64,000 nucleotides of DNA from Algoriphagus pacificus (GTDB lineage: Bacteria > Bacteroidota > Bacteroidia > Cytophagales > Cyclobacteriaceae): positions 624,270 through 688,269 of the forward strand of contig NZ_JAFKCU010000003.1 of assembly GCF_017254845.1 (NCBI RefSeq), in the 5' to 3' direction. Both the position numbers and the translations under genes were made by a program. Each line of letters begins with the position of its first letter. The stretch's first letter is position 1. Under the pieces are notes generated by a model, which saw nothing but the letters and a program-made list of their open reading frames with translations, had not been told where the DNA came from and did not search any database. Shown piece after piece: positions 53,603-60,832 of the stretch.

Positions 53603-54503
53603 TCAAAACGCATTTCTAATCATTTTAACAGCTTCCCTGATCGCCATTTCCTGCGGTTTGCTGGGAGTGTTTATGATGCTTCGTAAAATGTCAATGACAG
53701 GAGATGCCATATCCCATGCGGTATTGCCAGGAATCGTTATTGGCTTTTTCGTTTCCGGAAGCCAAAGAGGCCTGGAAGTAATTATAGGAGCCGGAATCTT
53801 GGGCATTATCGCTACGCTGGTTATCGATTGGCTTAGACAAAAAGCAAGAGTTCAACTTGATGCTTCCATTGGAATTACCTTTACCCTCCTCTTTGCCATA
53901 GGCATTATCCTGATAAACCTCTTGGCCTACAAAGTAGATTTGGATCAGGAATGTGTACTCTATGGTGAAATCGCCTACCTACCCATTGACCTTTGGATCT
54001 CTGATTCAGGTTTTAATTTCGGCCCAAGAATCACCTATTTAGCTGTACTCAATGTCACTTTGGTAGTAGCATTTATTACCCTACTCTTCAAAGAGTTATC
54101 CCTGACCAGCTTCGATGAAAACTTCAGCACTGTAATCGGCCTGCCAACCAAAGGAATCAACTTGGCTTTGATGAGCATGGTATCCTATACCACGGTGAGT
54201 AGTTTTGAAGCGGTGGGAGCAATTTTGGTCGTTGCCCTATTGGTTGTCCCTCCTGCCACAGCCTTCCTTTGGACCAAGAAATTAATGCCTCTGATTCAGC
54301 TCACTTCTGCTTTGGGCATTTTTATTGCAATAACAGGGTATTACTGTGCTTACTTGGTGGATAGCTCCATTGCAGGGATGATGGTAGCTGTTTCTGGCGT
54401 CTTGTTTTTGGGCACAGTGATAATTAAAGGTAAAAAGTCTAATTTTACATTTGAACTTCCTTGGAAAAAGAGTCGTTTAGCCTTAGAAGACAAAACTTTA
54501 TGA
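53589..54503 (+). CDS. mntD: Metal ABC transporter permease
   Basis: This 304-residue protein has about eight hydrophobic helices and the ABC-3 signature TGDAISHAVLPGIVIGFF near 35-52. It forms the second half of the channel with MntC. Starts at 53589 or the next ATG codon. Its stop overlaps the ATG of the thioredoxin-fold gene (ATGA). Confidence 0.9.
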   Translation: MMTFDQNAFLIILTASLIAISCGLLGVFMMLRKMSMTGDAISHAVLPGIVIGFFVSGSQRGLEVIIGAGILGIIATLVIDWLRQKARVQLDASIGITFTLLFAIGIILINLLAYKVDLDQECVLYGEIAYLPIDLWISDSGFNFGPRITYLAVLNVTLVVAFITLLFKELSLTSFDENFSTVIGLPTKGINLALMSMVSYTTVSSFEAVGAILVVALLVVPPATAFLWTKKLMPLIQLTSALGIFIAITGYYCAYLVDSSIAGMMVAVSGVLFLGTVIIKGKKSNFTFELPWKKSRLALEDKTL

Positions 54504-54952
54504 AAAAGATATTCTTACTAGCATTTACTTTCATTTTTGCCCTAGCGGTTCAAGCGCAGGATAAAATTGAATGGATGAAATTTGAGGAGGCAGTTGCTGC
54601 CAATCAGGCCAACCCAAAAATGCTTATAGTAGATGTTTATACAGACTGGTGCGGTTGGTGCAAGAAAATGGATGCCTTGACTTTCCAAGATCCTAAGGTG
54701 GTAGAATATATCAATGATCAGTTTTATGCTGTCAAGCTAAACGCAGAGGATACGCAACGCACCTTTGAATTTATGGGAAAGAAATATTCCGAAGCTGAAA
54801 TGGCTGCCGTGATGCGCGTTCAATCCTACCCTAACTTCGTGATCATCGATCCTACCTTGAAAAATATCACCCAATTACCAGGCTACCGTGAACCAGAACA
54901 ATTTTTAGAAGGTTTGGGCTACATCGTAAAAAAAGGATTTAGAGGACAATGA
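54500..54952 (+). CDS. Thioredoxin-fold protein, exported
   Basis: This 150-residue protein has a signal peptide MKKIFLLAFTFIFALAVQAQ (start at 54500 preferred over 54461, because the ATG overlaps the mntD stop and gives a clean signal). A thioredoxin-like fold follows with the active site DWCGWCKKM and the cis-Pro strand VQSYPNFVII. It is likely a periplasmic thiol-disulfide or DsbD-gamma-like reductase. Its place between a metal transporter and mnmE is not explained by function. It overlaps mnmE by 4 bp. Confidence 0.85.
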   Translation: MKKIFLLAFTFIFALAVQAQDKIEWMKFEEAVAANQANPKMLIVDVYTDWCGWCKKMDALTFQDPKVVEYINDQFYAVKLNAEDTQRTFEFMGKKYSEAEMAAVMRVQSYPNFVIIDPTLKNITQLPGYREPEQFLEGLGYIVKKGFRGQ

Positions 54953-56331
54953 GTTTTTCCCTTTCCGAAAGGAATGATACCATTATTGCTTTGGCAACAC
55001 CCCAAGGAGTTGGAGCCATTGCAGTTATTAGATTATCCGGAAAAGATGCCATCAAACTCACCAATGAGGTGTTTTATGGCAAGGATCTGGAAAAACAGGA
55101 TTCCCATACCATTCATTTTGGAACCATCCGTGATGGCGAAAAAGTCATTGATGAGGTATTGGTTTCCCTATTTATCGCTCCTAAAAGCTTTACCAAGGAA
55201 AATGTGGTTGAAATCTCAACTCACGGTTCCTCCTATATCATCAATCAGGTCATCAAGCTTTTCCTAAAGAAAGGCGTAAGACCGGCAAAAGCAGGAGAAT
55301 TCACCCAGCGTGCTTTCCTCAATGGACAATTCGATTTGGCGCAAGCGGAAGCGGTGGCAGATTTGATCCATGCAGACTCTGAAGCCAGCCATCAGGCAGC
55401 ATTAAGCCAGATGCGTGGAGGTTTCAGCGGTGAAATCCAGCAGTTGCGGGAGAAACTGATCCATTTTGCTTCCATGATTGAATTGGAACTTGATTTTGGT
55501 GAGGAAGATGTAGAGTTCGCCAGCAGGGAAGAGTTAAAAACCTTAGTAGAGCGGCTACTTCGCGTAGTGGAGGAATTGATCCTGAGTTTTGATTTGGGAA
55601 ATGTGATCAAAAATGGAGTGCCCACGGTGATCGCTGGAAAACCCAATGCAGGTAAGTCTACCCTATTGAATGCCTTGCTCAACGAGGAAAAAGCTATTGT
55701 TTCAGACATTGCCGGAACTACGCGGGATTTTATAGAAGATGAAATCAATATAGGCGGAGTGATTTTCCGCTTTATCGATACAGCAGGTTTGCGGGAAACG
55801 ACCGATACCATTGAGGCGATTGGGGTCAGCCGAACTCAGGAAAAAATGAAGACTGCTTCTCTGATCCTTTATCTTTTTGACTTGGGAGATACAGACCTGA
55901 TAGAAATCAACCAGGATGTAAATAAACTGGAAAATCTGGGTGTCCCTTTTCTTAAAGTTGCCAATAAAATAGATAAGGCTAAACCTCTTCTTGTAAATGA
56001 ATTAAAAGAGAAGCATCCGGATAGTATTTTTATTTCTGCAGGAAATAAGGAGAATCTGGAAGGGCTGAAAGTCAAGATCCTGGAACTGGTGAATCTGGAT
56101 AAGTTTAAAACCGGAAATACGGTTGTGACCAATGTGCGTCATTACGATTCCCTGATCAAAACCAGAGATTCGCTTTTGGATATTCTAAGAGGAATTGATA
56201 AGCAGATCACCAATGATTTTGTGGCGATGGATATCCGTCGTTCTTTACATTACTTAGGAGAAATCACTGGAGAGATTACTACGGATGACCTTTTAGCAAA
56301 TATCTTTTCCAAATTCTGTATCGGAAAGTAA
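54949..56331 (+). CDS. mnmE: tRNA modification GTPase MnmE
   Basis: This 460-residue GTPase acts with MnmG to make the xnm5U34 modification of certain tRNAs. The N-terminal formyl-THF-binding domain (about 1-115), helical domain, and G domain (about 215-370) with GKPNAGKSTL, DTAGLR and NKID are complete. The C-terminal FCIGK is intact. The stop codon lies in the putative attachment site of the second element. It is last gene of the mnt operon, joined by a 4-bp overlap. Confidence 0.97.
   Translation: MSFSLSERNDTIIALATPQGVGAIAVIRLSGKDAIKLTNEVFYGKDLEKQDSHTIHFGTIRDGEKVIDEVLVSLFIAPKSFTKENVVEISTHGSSYIINQVIKLFLKKGVRPAKAGEFTQRAFLNGQFDLAQAEAVADLIHADSEASHQAALSQMRGGFSGEIQQLREKLIHFASMIELELDFGEEDVEFASREELKTLVERLLRVVEELILSFDLGNVIKNGVPTVIAGKPNAGKSTLLNALLNEEKAIVSDIAGTTRDFIEDEINIGGVIFRFIDTAGLRETTDTIEAIGVSRTQEKMKTASLILYLFDLGDTDLIEINQDVNKLENLGVPFLKVANKIDKAKPLLVNELKEKHPDSIFISAGNKENLEGLKVKILELVNLDKFKTGNTVVTNVRHYDSLIKTRDSLLDILRGIDKQITNDFVAMDIRRSLHYLGEITGEITTDDLLANIFSKFCIGK
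56314..56331. other. Putative attachment site at the mnmE 3' end
   Basis: TTCTGTATCGGAAAGTAA encodes the terminal FCIGK and stop. From memory it closely matches the 18-bp repeat used by Salmonella genomic island SGI1, which integrates at the 3' end of mnmE (trmE/thdF). Here an integrase gene lies 600 bp downstream. A second copy would be expected at the far end of the element, outside the window. Confidence 0.5.
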
Positions 56332-56424
56332 TTACATTTCCTTTACTACTCTAAACCCTTCTTTTACTATCATTTAGGCGGTTTTTCTTTCCTTTACTTG
56401 TTGCTAATTTTCCCTTTTTTTGCT

Positions 56425-56432
56425 TATATTTG
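56425..56432 (+). promoter_or_regulatory. -7 box TATATTTG upstream of the excisionase-like gene
   Basis: A perfect TAnnTTTG match with TTG at 56401-56403, 21 bp upstream. The tandem palindromes at 56442-56477 lie just downstream, in the expected leader of the transcript. Confidence 0.65.
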
Positions 56433-56441
56433 TTTCTAATC

Positions 56442-56477
56442 TGTTGTTGGTAGCAACAGGTTTGTTGGTAGCAACAA
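56442..56477. repeat. Tandem TGTTGGTAGCAACA palindromes
   Basis: Two copies of TGTTGGTAGCAACA, each a perfect inverted repeat around GTAG, are separated by four bases. A partial third copy (TTAGCAACAGG) follows, and a half-site (TTGTTGC) lies at 56398. They sit between mnmE and the first element gene, the expected place for integrase or excisionase binding sites or an operator. Confidence 0.7.
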
Positions 56478-56573
56478 GATTTTTAGCAACAGGCGAAATC
56501 ATGTTACATAGAGATACACCCCGATACAAAGGGATATTCTCTGAGACATTTTTAAGCCAAAAAGGAAAACACC

Positions 56574-56927
56574 ATGAGCAGCAGTATAGAAGTTCCAAAG
56601 ATTTGTCAGGACTGCGGAAAGTCTTTCATCGCAAAGACAACCGTAACCAAATTTTGCAGCCACAAGTGCGCCTCCCGAAACTACAAGAAGCGTAAGCGAG
56701 AAGAAAAGGTTGAGGAGGTCGCCCCTATCGTGGTACAGAGAATTGAATACAATCAGGAACAGTTGAAGGACAAAGATTTTCTCAGTGTAGAGGAAACCTG
56801 CAAGCTCTTAGGTGCAAGCCGCATGACAATCTATCGGCAGATAAAAGCCGGAAACATTCGAGCGGCAAAGATTGGCAGTCGCACAATCATCAAGAGAACC
56901 GAAATCGATAAACTGTTTCAGATATGA
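56574..56927 (+). CDS. Zinc-finger plus excisionase-type HTH protein
   Basis: This 117-residue protein has an N-terminal CxxC...CxxxC cluster (CQDCGKSF...FCSHKC) that looks like a zinc ribbon. A basic linker KKRKREEK follows. The C-terminal MerR/excisionase-type helix-turn-helix is LSVEETCKLLGASRMTIYRQIKAGNIRAAKIGSRTIIKRTEIDKLF. It may act as the excision or directionality factor for the integrase it overlaps by 4 bp. Inference only. Confidence 0.75.
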   Translation: MSSSIEVPKICQDCGKSFIAKTTVTKFCSHKCASRNYKKRKREEKVEEVAPIVVQRIEYNQEQLKDKDFLSVEETCKLLGASRMTIYRQIKAGNIRAAKIGSRTIIKRTEIDKLFQI

Positions 56928-58018
56928 AGGTAACACTAAGACAACGCAACCAGGGCGGACAGACCAGCTTATACCTCGACTATTACCACAAGGGAAAGCG
57001 GAAAACCGAGTACCTAAAATTGTACCTCGACCCCAATGCAAAGACCAAGGAGGAAAAAGAGGTCAATAAAAAGACCATGCAACTTGCAGAAACCATCAGG
57101 GCGCAAAGACAAATCGAAATCCAAAACGGTGTTTATGGCTTTCGTGATCAGGAGAAGCAAAAAGGCAGCTTCCTTTCCTACATTGAATTGCTTGCGCAGC
57201 AAAGAGACGACAGCCCCGGCAATCATGGCAATTGGACCAGCATGATTAAACACCTGAAAGCCTTTTGCACCTATGATTTATCTTTCACCGAAGTTGACAG
57301 GCAATTTGTCCAGGACTTCAAACAATACCTTGATAAGAAGGCCATAGCCCACGGAAACCAGAAACTATCTCAAAATTCCAAGTACTCCTATTTCAACAAG
57401 CTTAGGGCAGCACTAAAACAGGCCGTAAAAGATGGCATCATTCCAACCAATCCTTCTGAAGGTGTAGAAGCTTTCAAGCAAGGAGAACCTGAAAGAGAGT
57501 TTTTGACACTGGATGAGCTGCAAGCAGCAGTAAAGGCAGAATGTGAAATTCCCATCCTGAAAACGGCATTCATTTTTTCATGCCTTACAGGGCTTCGCTG
57601 GTCAGATATAAATAAGCTCCTTTGGTCTGAGGTGCAGCACTCAAATGAAATGGGCTACTACATCCGGTTTAGACAGAAGAAAACCAAAGGAGCGGAAACC
57701 CTACCCATTTCAGAACAAGCCTTCGGCTTGCTCGGAGAACGTGAGGAAAGAGAAGAAAGAGTTTTCAAAGGTTTGAAGTATTCGGCATGGCACAACCTGA
57801 AATTGCAACAATGGATGATGAAAGCCGGAATCTCCAAAACAATCACTTTCCATTGCGCCCGTCATACCTACGCAACATTGCAGCTTACAATGGGAACAGA
57901 CATTTACACGGTTTCAAAGCTCTTAGGCCATAGGGAGCTGAAAACAACCCAAGTCTATGCGAAAATCATTGACGACAAGAAGAAGGAAGCAGCCAACAAA
58001 ATCAAACTGGACTTATGA
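56924..58018 (+). CDS. Tyrosine recombinase (integrase) of the mnmE-linked element
   Basis: This 364-residue integrase has an N-terminal SAM-like core-binding domain (about 65-160) and a catalytic domain with arginine I in SCLTGLRWSDINKLLW and box II HCARHTYATLQL (HxxR complete). The C-terminal nucleophile is in LLGHRELKTTQVYAKI. It is distinct from the island integrase at 13863, which has the YxxR variant. It overlaps the next gene by 4 bp. Confidence 0.92.
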   Translation: MKVTLRQRNQGGQTSLYLDYYHKGKRKTEYLKLYLDPNAKTKEEKEVNKKTMQLAETIRAQRQIEIQNGVYGFRDQEKQKGSFLSYIELLAQQRDDSPGNHGNWTSMIKHLKAFCTYDLSFTEVDRQFVQDFKQYLDKKAIAHGNQKLSQNSKYSYFNKLRAALKQAVKDGIIPTNPSEGVEAFKQGEPEREFLTLDELQAAVKAECEIPILKTAFIFSCLTGLRWSDINKLLWSEVQHSNEMGYYIRFRQKKTKGAETLPISEQAFGLLGEREEREERVFKGLKYSAWHNLKLQQWMMKAGISKTITFHCARHTYATLQLTMGTDIYTVSKLLGHRELKTTQVYAKIIDDKKKEAANKIKLDL

Positions 58019-59040
58019 GCGCATCTTTAGAAACATACAACCGGATTCTGTTTCTCGACCTCCGCCCATGGTTGTTGTCGGGTTTTTCAGAACTGAAGTT
58101 TAAGCAAGATTTACAAGACCTTAAAAAGGCATTCTATCAGGTGCAACCGCTGTATGAAGTATCATTCCCCAAAGCACTAACCAACAAACGGAAATACTTC
58201 CTATCGCTTATAGATGCTGAAGCCCTTGAGTACCTCAATTACATCCACAAGCAGGTGAGTGAAAGCATCAATACCAACGCCAAGAAATACCATGTTCACA
58301 TGGCATTGACCCGGACATTAAATGAAAAGCTACGTGAAACGGCACAGGCAATTCAGGAGCAGGAATATTCACCAAATCAATACGACCCAACGTTTGGAGT
58401 ACTACCAACCGATACCTCCATTGCAGATGGTGCGTACATTCTTTTCTATTTGAAACATCAGCTTGTAAGATTGTATCTGGAAATCCAGGACTCATACCCG
58501 GAACTGTTAAAGGAAGAACCGCTTACGGAAGACGATATTTATCTGACTTACTTTAATCACACTGCACCAAATCCATCACATGTTTCAGAAGCAGTGCCAA
58601 TACAAATAGCTAGTCCTTCAAACCCGAAAGCAATAGCGCAAGCAGCTAAGACTTTTAAGGCACTTACCAATGACTTTAGAGATACGAGTAAAGGCATTCT
58701 TTCTTATGACGCAATCATAAAAAATCCTACTCGATTCGCAAGCTTCGAAGAGTCACTTTTTCAAAACGGGTACATTGATGAGAACTACAAGTTTGTTGAC
58801 AAGCATGGCATGAAAAACGAAATGGCTGCCATTTACCACCAGTTGATCAATAAAGGCTATTTCCATCAGCGCACCTTCCAACCAACCAAGCAAATAAAAG
58901 ATGTTGATATTCGGAAGTTCCTTGACCACCGCTACCAAGCAAATCTTGACAAGCAGTTCAGAACCTACCGACAAAACCCGGATCAATTAGCCGAATACAT
59001 CGATTCTCAGTACTGGTTGACCAAATTACCCCTCGGTTAA
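58015..59040 (+). CDS. Hypothetical protein of Bacteroidota integrative elements
   Basis: This is a 341-residue, mostly helical protein. I recognise it only as a type commonly placed directly after integrases in Bacteroidota elements, sometimes likened to RteC; the match is uncertain. No catalytic motif is visible. The C-terminal third (FASFEESLFQNGYIDENYKFVDKHGMKNEMAAIYHQLINKGYF) resembles a helical DNA-binding or protein-binding module. It is coupled to the integrase by a 4-bp overlap. Confidence 0.5.
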   Translation: MSASLETYNRILFLDLRPWLLSGFSELKFKQDLQDLKKAFYQVQPLYEVSFPKALTNKRKYFLSLIDAEALEYLNYIHKQVSESINTNAKKYHVHMALTRTLNEKLRETAQAIQEQEYSPNQYDPTFGVLPTDTSIADGAYILFYLKHQLVRLYLEIQDSYPELLKEEPLTEDDIYLTYFNHTAPNPSHVSEAVPIQIASPSNPKAIAQAAKTFKALTNDFRDTSKGILSYDAIIKNPTRFASFEESLFQNGYIDENYKFVDKHGMKNEMAAIYHQLINKGYFHQRTFQPTKQIKDVDIRKFLDHRYQANLDKQFRTYRQNPDQLAEYIDSQYWLTKLPLG

Positions 59041-59238
59041 ATTGCGGTAATTTTCCGTCAATTTACCATTCCAAATTTCCACTATTTTTCAAAAGCGTCT
59101 GTATTTCAGCCTGTTGCACGGGCTGAAATTTCCATTTTCAATACTTCCAGACACCTCTTCTGACATTTGCTATGTCCTTGACAATCAAGGATGACTTTAG
59201 CGCTAGAGTCCATTTCTAAATTCTTAAATGATAAGAAC

Positions 59239-59538
59239 ATGGACGAAATATTAAAACGTCTCGAAAATCTCCAACGCCTAATCGAGAGCCAGGGGATTTA
59301 CAGTAAGGAAGTATTAAACTTCAATGAAGCATGCCAGTATTTAGAGCTGTCTCAATCACACCTCTATAAACTGACAAGTGCGGGTAATGTACCGCACTAC
59401 AAGCCGAACGGTAAAAAGCTCTATTTCAAAAGAACAGAGTTAGAAAACTGGTTGCTGCGCAACCGCTCTTTGTCTGCTGAAGAAGTAGAACAACAAGCAG
59501 CGGATTACTTAATCAAAAAAGGGAGAGTAAAGCTATGA
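59239..59538 (+). CDS. Helix-turn-helix protein (excisionase-like)
   Basis: The frame opens at 59191, but the ATG at 59239 gives the usual N-terminus MDEILKRLENLQRLIESQ with a short coiled coil. The wHTH is NFNEACQYLELSQSHLYKLTSAGNVPHYKPNGKKLYFKRTELENWL, the MerR/excisionase type. It overlaps the following gene by 4 bp. A second HTH protein follows, a pair typical of Bacteroidota element control modules. Confidence 0.8.
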   Translation: MDEILKRLENLQRLIESQGIYSKEVLNFNEACQYLELSQSHLYKLTSAGNVPHYKPNGKKLYFKRTELENWLLRNRSLSAEEVEQQAADYLIKKGRVKL

Positions 59539-59831
59539 CAGAGATTATTGAACTAATCCTGTCACTCTCACAGGAGATGAAGACCATAAAAGCATACCTG
59601 CAGAACTACCATAAATCACGCTTAGAGAGTTTTAAAGAAGAGTGGATTGATGGGCAGGATGTGATGCAAACGCTGCATATCAGCAAGAGAACGCTCCAAT
59701 CCCTGCGGGATAATGGAGTGTTGCCTTACAGCCGAATCAATGGCAAATTCTACTACAAGGTATCTGACATTGAAATGATGCTGGATTCCAACTACCAACC
59801 TTCAAAATCTGCAGGTCATGGAAGTAAGTAG
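59535..59831 (+). CDS. Helix-turn-helix protein, second of a pair
   Basis: This 98-residue protein has an N-terminal helix (EIIELILSLSQEMKTIKAYLQNYH) and a wHTH, IDGQDVMQTLHISKRTLQSLRDNGVLPYSRINGKFYYKVSDIEMML. It shares the layout of the preceding gene and overlaps it and the next gene. DNA binding is likely, with target unknown. Confidence 0.8.
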   Translation: MTEIIELILSLSQEMKTIKAYLQNYHKSRLESFKEEWIDGQDVMQTLHISKRTLQSLRDNGVLPYSRINGKFYYKVSDIEMMLDSNYQPSKSAGHGSK

Positions 59832-60738
59832 AGAAGCCATTTTACACAAAACGCACTACGGCCTGAATATTTATGCCTACGTGTTGCGACAGTACTATCC
59901 TGGTGAAACAGTCCTTTCCTTTTCGGGAAGGGACTGCAAACCTGCCAAGAACCCTTTCAATGCAGACAAGTCTTCATTGATAGTAAAAGTGGTTGACGGT
60001 TGTGCTACGCACACCGATACAGATCAAGCCATTGCGCAAGGCAATGTCTTTGATTTTGCCTCATTGCATTTCGGCTTATCTGGTCAGGATCTCAATGAAA
60101 AACTGAACGAAGTACTACACCTGAGAATTGGTCAGAAGAATGGATTTTACGAACAGATAGAGCAACAAGCGCAAGTGGTTGTTCAAGAACTGCCAAAGCC
60201 AAAAGTTCCCGTGTTCAGCTACTTCAAGAAGCCAGTAACCAATATCAACCCAACAAAAGAGATTGATTTGGTGGACGCTTATGTAATGATAAAAGGAGAT
60301 GAATTTGAAAGCTGCACAAATGCACTCCGCAATATTCAGGATGTGAAAGAAGCAAGGAAGTATAAAGCCTTCCAATTCGATTATGTGACTTTCTCAGGCA
60401 CGTTCTCCAAACGGAATGACAAGAACCTTAGGAAGCATTCAGGGCTATTGACCATCGACTTTGACCATGTGCGTGACATCACAAGTTTGAAGTCTGAATT
60501 ACTCAAAGATCTATACTTTGAAACGGAGCTACTATTCGTATCTCCTTCGGGTGATGGACTCAAATGGGTAATTCCTATTGACCTGACTAAAGCAGGTCAT
60601 CAAGACTATTTCAAAGCGGTAGCGAACTACATCCAGCAAACTTATCAGTTGGAAGTAGATCAATCGGGTAAAGACATTTCCAGAGCATGTTTCCTGCCAC
60701 ACGATCCGCAGATTTTCATTAATCCTAAATACCTATAA
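59818..60738 (+). CDS. VirE_N / BT4734-type primase-like protein
   Basis: This 306-residue protein begins with a CHC2-zinc-finger-like segment lacking a clear full ligand set (ILHKTHYGLNIYAYVLRQYYPGE...GRDCKPAKNPFN...GCATHTDT). The VirE N-terminal type region follows (GLLTIDFDHV ... LLFVSPSGDGLKWVIPIDL ... DISRACFLPHDPQIFINP). In Bacteroidota elements this family goes with DUF3987 proteins and may act in replication priming. The neighbour pair here fits. It overlaps the HTH gene by 14 bp. Confidence 0.75.
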   Translation: MEVSREAILHKTHYGLNIYAYVLRQYYPGETVLSFSGRDCKPAKNPFNADKSSLIVKVVDGCATHTDTDQAIAQGNVFDFASLHFGLSGQDLNEKLNEVLHLRIGQKNGFYEQIEQQAQVVVQELPKPKVPVFSYFKKPVTNINPTKEIDLVDAYVMIKGDEFESCTNALRNIQDVKEARKYKAFQFDYVTFSGTFSKRNDKNLRKHSGLLTIDFDHVRDITSLKSELLKDLYFETELLFVSPSGDGLKWVIPIDLTKAGHQDYFKAVANYIQQTYQLEVDQSGKDISRACFLPHDPQIFINPKYL

Positions 60739-60752
60739 GTAATGGAAAGACA

Positions 60753-60803
60753 AACCCAAATCATACCACTAATGCAACGCATAGCGAATACATGATTTGG
60801 GTT
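60753..60803. repeat. Long perfect stem between the VirE_N and DUF3987 genes
   Basis: AACCCAAATCAT (60753-60764) pairs perfectly with ATGATTTGGGTT (60792-60803) across a 27-nt loop that holds ATGC/GCAT. No T-run follows, so it is not a standard terminator. It may be an attenuator, a single-strand origin or a protein site. Confidence 0.7.
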
Positions 60804-60832
60804 CTTGAATACCATTGAAAACATACAGAGCC

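Noticed and set aside
56420-56695. 91-residue plus-strand ORF over the mnmE-side palindromes
   Set aside because: Its start lies in the promoter and tandem palindromes and it overlaps the well-supported zinc-finger/HTH gene in another frame.
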